64,000 bases of DNA, from positions 80,720 to 144,719 of the forward strand of contig NZ_FOCL01000017.1 in assembly GCF_900110105.1 (NCBI RefSeq). Direction: 5' to 3'. The stretch is from Mucilaginibacter gossypiicola. GTDB taxonomy: Bacteria > Bacteroidota > Bacteroidia > Sphingobacteriales > Sphingobacteriaceae. The notes below the pieces were generated by a model that did not search any database, had not been told where the DNA came from, and saw only the letters and a program-made list of their open reading frames with translations. Position 1 is the first letter of the stretch. Every line of letters starts with the position of its first letter. The position numbers were made by a program, and so were the translations under genes. Shown piece after piece: positions 34,762-43,288 of the stretch.

Positions 34762-37362
34762 CTACTCCAGGTACAAACAATTAGCAATTAACCCTGTCCA
34801 CCCCGTTTGATGAGCTGCACCCAAACCAAGACCGGTATCACCATCAAAAAACTCATAAAACAGTATATGGTCTTTAAAATGTGGATCAGTTTGCAGCTTT
34901 GAATTTTTACCGTACACCGGTCGCTCACCGTTTTCGTTTTTCATAAATAGTTTGGAAACCCTGGCATAAAGTTCATTAGCTACCTCCTTCAGGTTCATGA
35001 AGTTACCCGAACCGGTAGGGCATTCTATTTTAAATTCATTACCATAAAACATATGGAAGCGGTGCAAACTATCAATGATCAAGTAATTGATCGGCATCCA
35101 AATAGGCCCGCGCCAGTTACTATTGCCTCCAAAAAGTCCGCTATCACTCTCGCCGGGCACGTAGGTTATACCAAATTCCACGCCGTTAACCGAAACATGA
35201 TAAGGGTGCTTTAAATGATATTTTGAAAGCGACCTAATTCCGTAATCGCTCAAAAACTCATTTTCATCAAGCATATACCTCAGTAACGATTTCATCCTAT
35301 AGCCACGCAGCAAACTTACAAGATGTTTTCCATTACTCCCCTTTTCGTTCCAGCGCGAAACCAGCGACGCAAGATCGGGCCGGTTTTCGGCAAACCATTT
35401 CATACGGTCTTTAAATACCGGGCTCTCCATAATGTCTTTCTCGTCCAATACTTCCGTAGCAAACAGCGGGATCAACCCTACTATGCTCCTCACCCGCATT
35501 TTTATGGAACCGTCATCAGGGAAACGGATCTGATCGTAAAAAAAGCCGTCCTCATCATCCCAAAGGCCTTCATTGTTCTCGCCCAGGTTTGACATCGCTC
35601 CTACAATGTAGATGAAATGCTCAAAAAACTTAGATGCAATATCGGCGTAGGCATTGTCAGTCTCAGTAAGCTCGGTAGCAATACGTAGCAGGTTAAGCGA
35701 ATACATAGCCATCCAGCTGGTGCCGTCGGCCTGTTCTAAATGTTGGCCCGAAGGCAGGTGCATATTGCGGTCAAAAACACCGATATTATCCATCCCCAGG
35801 AAACCGCCTTCAAAAATATTATTCCCTGATTGGTCTTTGCGGTTAACCCACCAGGTAAAATTGAGCATCAGCTTATGAAAAACGCGTTCCAGAAAGTAGG
35901 TATCACCTTTGCCATTATTATTTTCCTTGTCGGTTTTATAAACGTTCCATACAGCCATAGCATGTACTGGCGGATTTACATCGCCAAAGTCCCATTCGTA
36001 AGCCGGCAACTGCCCGTTCGGGTGCATATACCAATCGCGGGTAAGCAAGATCAGCTGATTTTTGGCGAAAGCCATATCAACGGTCGCCAGCGGGAGGCAA
36101 TGAAAAGCCAGGTCCCAGGCTGCAAACCAGGGGTACTCCCATTTATCGGGCATCGAAATAATATCGCGGGTATTCAGGTGTGTCCATTTGCTGTTGCGCG
36201 CCTTTTGCCTTTGCGCAGGCGGGCTCGGCATCCCCTTATCGCCGCTAAGCCAGTGACGAACATCGGTATAGAAAAACTGCTTATTCCAGAGCATACCCGC
36301 AAAGGCCTGCCGCTGAATAAGCCGGCGATCGGGGTTCATAGTAGCCCCATGGATATCATTATAAAATTGGTCGGCTTCTGTTTGGCGGACAGCAAAAATA
36401 TCGTCAAAGTCCTCAAAGCTATAATTGGCATCTTCTGAAAGGCGCAAACGCAGGGTTACGCATTTCCCTGCCGAGATATTTAAATCATAGTTCACTGCCG
36501 CTTTGGTACCCATATTTTTAGGGTTCACGGTGTCGGCACCATGTACAATATAATCGTTTATGCCATCTTTATAATATTTGCGACCATCATCATAGTTGTA
36601 TAATCTACGCGAGTTGGTTTCATTGTCGCAAAATAGTAGTTGGCCATCTCCCTCGGTATGCAGCCACATCTGCCCGAGATCTTTTTGAAAAATGCTAATC
36701 ACTTTGTCCGATGAAGCCGACAGATCGGGCTTGCGCGAGTCATATCCCCAGCCCCAGGTGTTCCGGAACCATAAAGTAGGCATTACATTAAGCGGCGCAT
36801 CCTGATCACTCCTGTTATGAATAGTTATTTTGATCAGAATGTCTTCCTGCGCACTTTTAGCATACTCGGTAAAAACGTCAAAGTATTCATTATGATCAAA
36901 TATACCCGTATCCATCAGTTCAAATTCCGGGTCCTGCCGGCCCCGGCGCTTGTTTTCGTTCACCAGCCAGCTGTATGGAAACTCATTTTGAGGATATTTA
37001 TACAGCGTTTTCATGTACGAATGCGTAGGAGTACTATCCAAATAATAGTACAACTCTTTTACATCCTCGCCATGGTTACCTTCTGGATTACTTAAGCCAA
37101 AGTAACGCTCTTTTACAATAGGGTCTTTCTTATTCCACAATGCTATTGCAAAACACAGATATTGTTGCCTGTCGCAAATGCCGGCTATACCCTCCTCTCC
37201 CCAACGATAAGCTTTACTGCGGGCCATATCATGGGTAATATAGTTCCAGGCATCACCATTTGCACTATAATCTTCACGTACGGTACCCCACTGGCGATCA
37301 CTCACATAGGGCCCCCACTTTTTCCAGCCTGTATCTTTTAACCTTGATTGTTCTGCATTCAT
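34762..37362 (-). CDS. GH63/MGH1-like glucosidase
   Basis: 866-residue cytoplasmic glycosidase (no signal peptide) of the MGH1-like/GH63 clan, with an N-terminal beta domain and a C-terminal (alpha/alpha)6 barrel. Landmarks: GPYVSDRQWGTVREDYS (17-33), NYITHDMARSKAYRWGEEGI (40-59), MPDKWEYPWFAAWDLAFHC, EWDFGDVNPPVHAMAVW and GGNSNWRGPIWMPINYL. These are typical of bacterial mannosylglycerate or glucosylglycerate hydrolases and mannosyl-oligosaccharide glucosidases. Natural substrate unclear; an osmolyte or storage glycoside is plausible. Followed by the Pycsar-like gene 72 bp downstream on the same strand. Confidence 0.88.
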   Translation of the reverse strand: MNAEQSRLKDTGWKKWGPYVSDRQWGTVREDYSANGDAWNYITHDMARSKAYRWGEEGIAGICDRQQYLCFAIALWNKKDPIVKERYFGLSNPEGNHGEDVKELYYYLDSTPTHSYMKTLYKYPQNEFPYSWLVNENKRRGRQDPEFELMDTGIFDHNEYFDVFTEYAKSAQEDILIKITIHNRSDQDAPLNVMPTLWFRNTWGWGYDSRKPDLSASSDKVISIFQKDLGQMWLHTEGDGQLLFCDNETNSRRLYNYDDGRKYYKDGINDYIVHGADTVNPKNMGTKAAVNYDLNISAGKCVTLRLRLSEDANYSFEDFDDIFAVRQTEADQFYNDIHGATMNPDRRLIQRQAFAGMLWNKQFFYTDVRHWLSGDKGMPSPPAQRQKARNSKWTHLNTRDIISMPDKWEYPWFAAWDLAFHCLPLATVDMAFAKNQLILLTRDWYMHPNGQLPAYEWDFGDVNPPVHAMAVWNVYKTDKENNNGKGDTYFLERVFHKLMLNFTWWVNRKDQSGNNIFEGGFLGMDNIGVFDRNMHLPSGQHLEQADGTSWMAMYSLNLLRIATELTETDNAYADIASKFFEHFIYIVGAMSNLGENNEGLWDDEDGFFYDQIRFPDDGSIKMRVRSIVGLIPLFATEVLDEKDIMESPVFKDRMKWFAENRPDLASLVSRWNEKGSNGKHLVSLLRGYRMKSLLRYMLDENEFLSDYGIRSLSKYHLKHPYHVSVNGVEFGITYVPGESDSGLFGGNSNWRGPIWMPINYLIIDSLHRFHMFYGNEFKIECPTGSGNFMNLKEVANELYARVSKLFMKNENGERPVYGKNSKLQTDPHFKDHILFYEFFDGDTGLGLGAAHQTGWTGLIANCLYLE

Positions 37363-37535
37363 AGTATAGATGGCAATTTACACTATCCCTAATTTAAGTA
37401 AGCGTTTTGCAAAGTAGATTTAATTAGGTAAAAATACGTTAACGCGTAGTTTGTTTTACCGTATTATGAAGAATAGGCAGGAATTGAAGGTTTTATTTAT
37501 TGTTTAGTTAAACAAGAATTACAAAATTCTGTTTT

Positions 37536-37702
37536 CTGGTCGAAGTTTAGCGACAGCGTAGCTTCGTCCCCAAATGGGTTAAGCTTTCAGCTTAACCGTA
37601 GCCCAATGACAATTTACGTCCATTAACTTGTAACCCAGATACAGAAGCAGGATGCTTCCACGGTTTTAGGTCCAAGTTACGCTATCGCTAAACTTGGACC
37701 AG
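37536..37702. repeat. Palindrome pair with paired base changes (REPIN-like)
   Basis: Left unit 37536-37569 (CTGGTCGAAGTTTAGCGACA..) and right unit 37670-37702 are inverted copies. Each folds on itself: GAAGTTTAGC.. with GCTTC on the left, CCAAGTT with AACTTGG on the right. A central hairpin GGTTAAGCT/AGCTTAACC sits at 37577-37597. Confidence 0.8.
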
Positions 37703-37716
37703 TGTTAGATTTCTTT

Positions 37717-37807
37717 TGTCTGAACTCGAATTAAACGAATGAATGAATTTTTCGAATATGATTTGCATTCTGCTCATTCCTTAATTCTATAAATTCGAGT
37801 TCAGACA
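37717..37807. repeat. 16-bp perfect inverted repeat
   Basis: TGTCTGAACTCGAATT (37717-37732) and AATTCGAGTTCAGACA (37792-37807) are exact inverted copies around 59 bp of AT-rich DNA. It lies 35 bp beyond the dipeptidase stop but is too widely spaced for a simple terminator. Confidence 0.75.
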
Positions 37808-37842
37808 ACTGCCGGCCGCAAACTAAAAACTGCCTACTGAAC

Positions 37843-38913
37843 TTACGCCCAGGCTTTTCTTAAAAACCGCAGCCAGTTGCCATGCATCATATTTTGGACA
37901 TCCTCATCAGTATAGCCTCGTTTTTTCAACAGATCAGGAACCTTTTGCAGATCGGCAATGGTTTCCAGGTCGTAAGGACATTGCTCACGGCCGAAGGCTC
38001 CGTCCAGGTCAGTGCCCATGCCTACATGGAGAGCATTGCCTGCTATCTGGCATATATGATCTATATGGTCAACCATCACTTCCATATTACAGTTCATTCC
38101 CCTTGGTGTTGATACGCCTCTTACCCAGTTCGGTACCATCATCCAGGCATCAAGCGCCGCGCCAATAACTGCACCACGGTCAATCAGCACTTTAATCATT
38201 TCGTCGCTGTACTGACGGTTATGGTTTACCAATGCGCGGCAATTGTTGTGACTGGCCCAAACATGGCCGTTAAAATGATCAAGTGCCTCCCAAAAGCTAT
38301 CATCGCATAAATGGGTTGCATCTAAAATGATATTCAGGCGCTCCATTTCTTTAAGCAGTTCATGCCCCTTTGGCCCCATATAACCGGTTGCATCCGTACC
38401 CTGAGCATATCTTCCGGGGCCATAATGCGCCGGACCAACAGCCCTGAGACCATAATTATAAGCCCGTTCCAAATGCTCAACAGTCACAATCGAATCGGCA
38501 CCTTCCAAACTCAAAATATAACCTATTGGCTTCTTTTCTGTTGATCCTCCATCATTCCAAAGCGCCAGATGTTTTTCAAGCGATGGCAAGTCATTTACCT
38601 GTACCATTTCGCCGGCATCTTCCATAGCTTTATACCAGGCTACCTGCCCCTGGGTTTGCGCCCAGGCCTGCTCAGGCGAATGCCAGCCCGGTAACGGATT
38701 TTCCGGTGCAACATAACGACCTATCTGCGTGGCTACTACAAGGCCAATATTACCTTTCCGTAATTCGGGCAGTGTAACAACAGCTTTGGCACGATCAGGT
38801 TTATCGGTTAAACCTTCTTCGCGTTGATTTACCTCGGCAAGCGGCCGCGTAAGATCGCGGTTCCACTCCAGGGCGTTCATGCTTAAATCCAAATGGGCAT
38901 CTACAACAAACAT
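37843..38913 (-). CDS. Membrane dipeptidase family M19
   Basis: Zinc metallopeptidase of the renal dipeptidase family, hydrolysing dipeptides, often with a C-terminal D-residue. 356 residues without a signal peptide, so probably cytoplasmic. Metal ligands at the start: VVDAHLDLS with His7 and Asp9. Also present: LEGADSI (bridging Glu), LDATHLCDDSFWEAL, WASHNNCRAL (His ligands) and HVGMGTDLDGAFG. Ends with WLRFLRKAWA, the family's usual C-terminal helix. It follows the D-threonine-aldolase-like gene by 14 bp. The partnership suggests D-amino-acid or D,L-dipeptide breakdown. Confidence 0.93.
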   Translation of the reverse strand: MFVVDAHLDLSMNALEWNRDLTRPLAEVNQREEGLTDKPDRAKAVVTLPELRKGNIGLVVATQIGRYVAPENPLPGWHSPEQAWAQTQGQVAWYKAMEDAGEMVQVNDLPSLEKHLALWNDGGSTEKKPIGYILSLEGADSIVTVEHLERAYNYGLRAVGPAHYGPGRYAQGTDATGYMGPKGHELLKEMERLNIILDATHLCDDSFWEALDHFNGHVWASHNNCRALVNHNRQYSDEMIKVLIDRGAVIGAALDAWMMVPNWVRGVSTPRGMNCNMEVMVDHIDHICQIAGNALHVGMGTDLDGAFGREQCPYDLETIADLQKVPDLLKKRGYTDEDVQNMMHGNWLRFLRKAWA

Positions 38914-38927
38914 TGCTCAGGGGAAAT

Positions 38928-40040
38928 TTAAATGGTGATCTTGCGGTCACGGGCTTTGTTAAGCCACTCACCGCTTATGTTTTCGTTCTCAATAGTATAA
39001 ACACGCTCGTATAGCGCAACAGTAGGGCAAATATGATGCGGAATGCCATAAAGCACATCGCCAACATTATATTTGTGGTTAGCCCCTGCCTCAACTACCA
39101 GATGTTCTTCACTTTGGCTTACAGGGTAAAGCCCGGGCGCATTTAAAAAGTAAATGCGTTTGCTCAACTCATTTTCGGCTGAAACAGACTTATGCCCTAC
39201 ATCCAAACAAAGCTTTGTTGGCCCGGGTATGGAGATTACCCTTGTAACAACCAGCGCTGCGGGTAAAAAACCTTGCTCCGGCATCTCCACCTGGTATCCT
39301 TTGTCCCAGTAAACAAACGTACCCGGGCTGCATTCAACATATTTACGCTTAGCATGGATAGGGAAAGTTGGCGAGCCACCTGCTACAATTACCGGTTCGG
39401 GATAACCCTTGCTTTTTATGGTTTGCTGCAACTTAAGTACCGGATCGAATCCGAAGTTGCATCTATCCGCGCGTTTTTGCAGATCTGCATCATGGATATG
39501 ACCATCATAGGCATGCAGGCCAACAGGGTTAATACCCGGCAGTACACCACAATCTATATAAAGCTGTAGAGCCTCGAAACCGGGCGTTATACCTGTACGG
39601 TTCATGCCCACATTCAAATCCAGGTATACATCAATATTAGTCTTAAACCTTACAGCGGCGTCGGAAATCTCCTTTGCGGACGCAGTGTTATCAACAAGGC
39701 ACGAAAAATGTGTTTGCGGATAAGCGTGGATCAACCTGATGAAGCGATGGAGTTTGGGCCCTTCGGGCTGATAGGCCAGCAAAACATCAGGTGCTTTACT
39801 CATAGCCAATAGCTCTGCTTCGGCAATGGTAGCGCACTTGAACTTGCGGACACCTGCATTTAACAGAAAACCGGTAACCTTAGCATTTTTATAGGTTTTA
39901 ACATGCGGCCGCAAACGGGCAACATCATCAATCATGCCGGTAAGCGTTGCAATATTTGTTTTAACCCTATCCGGATAAACAACCAGCGCCGGCGTATCCA
40001 GCTTATCAATATCCTGTATATTATACCAATTAGGGGTCAT
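38928..40040 (-). CDS. D-threonine aldolase-like PLP enzyme
   Basis: Fold-type III PLP protein of the D-threonine aldolase/D-serine dehydratase (DSD1) family. 370 residues: TPALVVYPDRVKTNI (16-30), the PLP-lysine motif RPHVKTYKNAKV (44-55), DVYLDLNVGMNRTGI, GLHAYDGHIHD, IVAGGSPTFP (phosphate loop), ECSPGTFVYWDKGYQ, and the metal-site segment with LCLDVGHKSVSAE and HLVVEAGANHKYNVGDVLYGIPHHICPTV (in part), whose HxC pair fits the divalent metal site. Reaction is aldol cleavage of D-3-hydroxy-amino acids or dehydration of D-serine; which one cannot be told by eye. Middle gene of RidA-DTA-M19. Confidence 0.9.
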   Translation of the reverse strand: MTPNWYNIQDIDKLDTPALVVYPDRVKTNIATLTGMIDDVARLRPHVKTYKNAKVTGFLLNAGVRKFKCATIAEAELLAMSKAPDVLLAYQPEGPKLHRFIRLIHAYPQTHFSCLVDNTASAKEISDAAVRFKTNIDVYLDLNVGMNRTGITPGFEALQLYIDCGVLPGINPVGLHAYDGHIHDADLQKRADRCNFGFDPVLKLQQTIKSKGYPEPVIVAGGSPTFPIHAKRKYVECSPGTFVYWDKGYQVEMPEQGFLPAALVVTRVISIPGPTKLCLDVGHKSVSAENELSKRIYFLNAPGLYPVSQSEEHLVVEAGANHKYNVGDVLYGIPHHICPTVALYERVYTIENENISGEWLNKARDRKITI

Positions 40041-40058
40041 GGTTTAAATATTTTTTCA

Positions 40059-40146
40059 TGTAGAGACGCACAATTGCGTCTTCGAACATACAGAGCCGCC
40101 CTCATGGTGCCCCTGCAAATTGGAGACGCAATTATGCGTCTCTACA
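40059..40146. repeat. GAGACGCA palindrome pair, copy 2 (divergent centre)
   Basis: Left unit GAGACGCACAATTGCGTCTT (40063-40082) and right unit GAGACGCAATTATGCGTCTC (40123-40142) form an inverted pair. Each keeps the GAGACGCA/TGCGTCTC stem but has a different centre from copies 1 and 3. It lies between ridA-like and DTA genes of one operon. Confidence 0.85.
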
Positions 40147-40164
40147 AAATGGAAATTGTAGATT

Positions 40165-40629
40165 TTATTCTAATTCAAACAGCGCTTCAATCTCAACTGG
40201 GATATTATCTGGTAATGATCCCATGCCTACCGCGCTGCGTACGCCTATACCATTCTCTTCGCCCCAGATTTTCGCAAACAGTTCGCTGGCGCCATTAATG
40301 ATAAAAGGATGTTTTTCAAATTCGGGTGTGCAATTAACCATACCCAACACTTTTATAACACGCTTTATTTTATTAAAACTGCCGATGTTGGCTTTAATAG
40401 TAGCCAGCATGGTTAGGCCAACCTGTTGCGCAGCAAGCTTGCCATCTTCCTGGCTTACGGTGTCACCAATGCGGCCGATGATAAGCGATGCATCGTCCTG
40501 CACAGGACCATGGCCCGACAAGTAAAGGTATTTGCCATCAACTAAACATGGTTTATAAACGCCAAGCGGCTTTGGGGCAGGCGGCAGGTTTAAACCCAGC
40601 GCTGCAAAGTTTTCTTCGGGAGTGTTCAT
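40165..40629 (-). CDS. RidA family enamine/imine deaminase
   Basis: 154 residues of the YjgF/YER057c/UK114 family, which hydrolyses reactive enamine/imine intermediates made by PLP enzymes. Seen: YLYLSGHGPVQDD, DGKLAAQQVGLTMLATIKANIGSF, VIKVLGMVNCTPEF and GVRSAVGMGSLPDNIPVEIEALFELE, whose Arg and Glu correspond to the substrate-binding Arg and terminal Glu of the family. It is the longer (about 150-residue) RidA subgroup. As first gene before a PLP enzyme that can yield 2-aminoacrylate-type products, its detoxifying role fits the operon. Confidence 0.93.
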   Translation of the reverse strand: MNTPEENFAALGLNLPPAPKPLGVYKPCLVDGKYLYLSGHGPVQDDASLIIGRIGDTVSQEDGKLAAQQVGLTMLATIKANIGSFNKIKRVIKVLGMVNCTPEFEKHPFIINGASELFAKIWGEENGIGVRSAVGMGSLPDNIPVEIEALFELE

Positions 40630-40849
40630 GGCATAAAACTATCGTTTTTTATAAAAAAAGTATCATAAAAAATCATTTTACGCGAATGCTGCCTGCCGGC
40701 GACAATTTATTCGGATTACACGAATTGGCGATAGCTAAAACAATTCATATAATTAGTCCAATTCGAAAATTCGCCTTCAAAATTGCCCGCTCAAATAGCA
40801 GGTTTCGCGCCCATTCGATTCAATCCAAAAAAATTAGTGTTCAATAAAA

Positions 40850-40874
40850 AAGCCGGGGATCTCACTCCCGGCTT
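40850..40874 (-). terminator. Terminator of the first barrel gene
   Basis: AAGCCGGG (40850-40857) pairs with CCCGGCTT (40867-40874). On the minus strand a T-run follows. Nearly the same hairpin follows the paralogous gene at 42031-42055. Confidence 0.8.
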
Positions 40875-40906
40875 CATCCAAAATCAACTAAGTAGAATAT
40901 ATAATC

Positions 40907-41983
40907 TCAAAATTTAAACGACACACCAAAATTGATAGCATAATCGGCAAACGCGGCATCGCCAATAACATAGGTACCGGTAGCTATCGAGTTTTCTTTA
41001 TCGGTAACACTTTGTGTACGATCACGTTTCAGTGCGATTGGTACGCTGGCAAAAATATTCACTCTTTTAAATGCATAGCTCAAAGAAGGCTCAGCAGAAA
41101 TGATATAACCCGGACGGCGGAAACCATCACTTTTACCGATAAAGTCATGTACGGGAATCCCCTCAATACGACCGCCTGCCGATATGGTAAACACATGCGC
41201 TATGGTATAGTTAACACCTACACGGGCAAGGTATTGATCAGGCACACTTGAAATAGCTTCGTTAGCCAGTGTTGCGCTCAGGGTTTCGCGATAAGTACGG
41301 GTACCGTTGGTATTGCGCGGGTTGCTCATGTAGTATACGTTACTGTAGCCACTAAACCCACTTCCAAAGCCCAGGTAACCATTTGCTTCGGCAATAATCC
41401 CCAAACCACCATCACCTAACTGGATTGACTGATCTACAGGGCGCTCAGATGGGATAACATTATAGAAATGTGATTTGTAGTTAAAATCGCCGGTAGGCAG
41501 CTTGATACCTAAACCAACCTGGATATTACCGTTGCTTTTGCGACTGTCAAACAACCATCTGTTAACGATGATACGCGAATCACCTATACCTTGAGAGTAT
41601 GAATTGTGACGCTCTTTACCACCGTGTTCATACAAAGACGAACGGGTGTTAACAAGATATGGCACACCAACAGAAACCGACCAATATTGGTTAAAACTGC
41701 GGGTAAGGTTTATATCGAATGTATGCTGATGATTGATCACCTCATTACCTATTACCTGGCGCTGTTTTTGTTCGTCGCTGCCTTTAAAATGGCGGAACGA
41801 TTTAAAATAACGCCATGAAGCAGTAAGCTCCCAGCCTTTATATGAGGTATCCTGAGTGGTATGTTCCATATTGGTGAAAGGACCATCGCCTTTTATAGCA
41901 ATGCAGCCTTGTGCATGTACCCCGGTATAAGTGACCAGCAAGCAAATAGCCGTACAAAAAAGAAATTGTAAAGTATGTTTCAT
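40907..41983 (-). CDS. Outer-membrane beta-barrel protein, paralogue 1
   Basis: 358 residues from ATG 41983 (MKHTLQFLFCTAICLLV), signal peptide ending VHAQ before Gly-Cys. Alternating strands throughout, ending in an aromatic strand (YAINFGVSFKF), indicate a transporter-like barrel. It is a clear paralogue of the next gene. Shared blocks: RSSLYEHGGKER, NIQVGLGIKLPTG, PVDQSIQLGDGG, FRRPGYIISAEP and ALKRDRTQSV. Ligand unknown. A longer frame to 42067 is rejected because it precedes the signal peptide. Last gene of the haloperoxidase-like cluster. Confidence 0.8.
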   Translation of the reverse strand: MKHTLQFLFCTAICLLVTYTGVHAQGCIAIKGDGPFTNMEHTTQDTSYKGWELTASWRYFKSFRHFKGSDEQKQRQVIGNEVINHQHTFDINLTRSFNQYWSVSVGVPYLVNTRSSLYEHGGKERHNSYSQGIGDSRIIVNRWLFDSRKSNGNIQVGLGIKLPTGDFNYKSHFYNVIPSERPVDQSIQLGDGGLGIIAEANGYLGFGSGFSGYSNVYYMSNPRNTNGTRTYRETLSATLANEAISSVPDQYLARVGVNYTIAHVFTISAGGRIEGIPVHDFIGKSDGFRRPGYIISAEPSLSYAFKRVNIFASVPIALKRDRTQSVTDKENSIATGTYVIGDAAFADYAINFGVSFKF

Positions 41984-42030
41984 AATATGTTGTTTATGTG
42001 TGTTTGCAATTTGTAAGTGAAGGTTAAATA

Positions 42031-42055
42031 AAGCCGAGGATCTCACCCCCGGCTT
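42031..42055 (-). terminator. Terminator of the second barrel gene
   Basis: AAGCCG (42031-42036) pairs with CGGCTT (42050-42055) around AGGATCTCACCCC. The loop text GGATCTCAC is shared with the hairpin at 40850-40874, so the terminator was duplicated with the gene. Confidence 0.7.
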
Positions 42056-42073
42056 AAACAAAACCAATTTTCT

Positions 42074-43180
42074 CTATTTAATTCTAAAAGTTATTCCTAC
42101 GTTAATAGCATAATCTGCAAATGCAGCGTCGCCCTGTGTATAAACACCGGTTAAATTGGTTGTAATTTTATCCGGTACACTTTGCGTGCGGTCGCGTTTT
42201 AAGGCTACAGGCACAAAGGCATAAATTGAAAACGATTTAACACGATAGGTAACACCAGGCTCAGCAGAGATGATGTATCCGGGCCTGCGAAAACCGTTAC
42301 TGCCACCTACAAGATCATGAACAGGCAGGCACTCGTAACGTGCCCCTGCCGAAAAATCAAACTTTCCGACACCATAGCTTGCCCCGCCGCGGATCATCAC
42401 CTGGTCTGGCACGCTCATTACATCACTGCCGTTGGCAACTGCTTTAGTACTTGGCACACTGCCGCGGGCCGATGATACACCATTTTGTTCCCTTGGGCTG
42501 ATGAGGTAGTAAAAACCACCATACAGGCCAAAACTGTGTGTGAAATTATAGTATGTATTAATCTCGGTGGTAATACCGGTTCCTCCGTCACCCAACTGGA
42601 TAGATTGGTCAACCGGGCCCAGCGTTTTGCCATCGTTGGCAGCTGTATGGTAAAAATAATCCTGGTAATTGTAGTTTCCGGTTGGCAGTTTTATACCCAA
42701 ACCTACCTGTATATTTCCTCGACGCGCTTTTGCTGGATTTAATAACCATGCATAGGCGGTTAAACGCACATCGCCCAAACCAAATGAATGAGTTTGCAAG
42801 CGTTCCTTACCGCCATGCTCATATAATGATGACCGGCTGTTATCAAGTATAGGTAAGTCCACAGCAAACGACCACCGGTTATTGAATATGCGGGTTAAAG
42901 TAAGGTCCTGGGTATAAGAATGGTTGATAACATTTGTTCCCTGCTCAATACGCTGTGTTTGCTCTTTGGTGCCAACAAAATGTTTATACGAGCGGAAATA
43001 ACGATTATTGCTGTTCAACAACCAGCTACCGTTGCTGGTAATGCTATCAGGATGTTCATCCATAGTACATAGGCCGCCTGTACTCCTGATAGCGACGCAA
43101 CCTTGTGCATTAGCTTTTGCAAAGGTTGCAAACGTAAAAATTGTAGTAACGTAAATTAATTTTAGTAAAAGATTTTTCAT
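42074..43180 (-). CDS. Outer-membrane beta-barrel protein, paralogue 2
   Basis: 368 residues from ATG 43180 (MKNLLLKLIYVTTIFTF), signal peptide ending KANAQ before Gly-Cys. Same barrel family as the 40907-41983 gene: RSSLYEHGGKER, GNIQVGLGIKLPTGNYNY, GPVDQSIQLGDGGTG, GFRRPGYIISAEPG, VALKRDRTQSV and the final YAINVGITFR strand. A conserved Cys right after the predicted cleavage site (QGCVAIR, QGCIAIK in the paralogue) is unusual for a barrel. Function unknown; it may move a small metabolite for the neighbouring peroxidase-like lipoprotein. The upstream TTG at 43213 is a poorer start. Confidence 0.8.
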   Translation of the reverse strand: MKNLLLKLIYVTTIFTFATFAKANAQGCVAIRSTGGLCTMDEHPDSITSNGSWLLNSNNRYFRSYKHFVGTKEQTQRIEQGTNVINHSYTQDLTLTRIFNNRWSFAVDLPILDNSRSSLYEHGGKERLQTHSFGLGDVRLTAYAWLLNPAKARRGNIQVGLGIKLPTGNYNYQDYFYHTAANDGKTLGPVDQSIQLGDGGTGITTEINTYYNFTHSFGLYGGFYYLISPREQNGVSSARGSVPSTKAVANGSDVMSVPDQVMIRGGASYGVGKFDFSAGARYECLPVHDLVGGSNGFRRPGYIISAEPGVTYRVKSFSIYAFVPVALKRDRTQSVPDKITTNLTGVYTQGDAAFADYAINVGITFRIK

Positions 43181-43288
43181 AGAGTTAGCAATAGTATTGG
43201 TACGTATTTTCAATTGTTTAGATAATAGACTTACAAGACAGGGCTAATTTTCGCCCTGCACAATTAAGATTTTATATATTTTGATGTG

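Larger units (their letters stand above)
37363..37842. other. Gap with two inverted-repeat elements
   Basis: 480 bp between the M19 dipeptidase stop and the glucosidase start. Two separate inverted repeats (37536-37702 and 37717-37807) fill most of it. No gene is supported. Confidence 0.65.
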
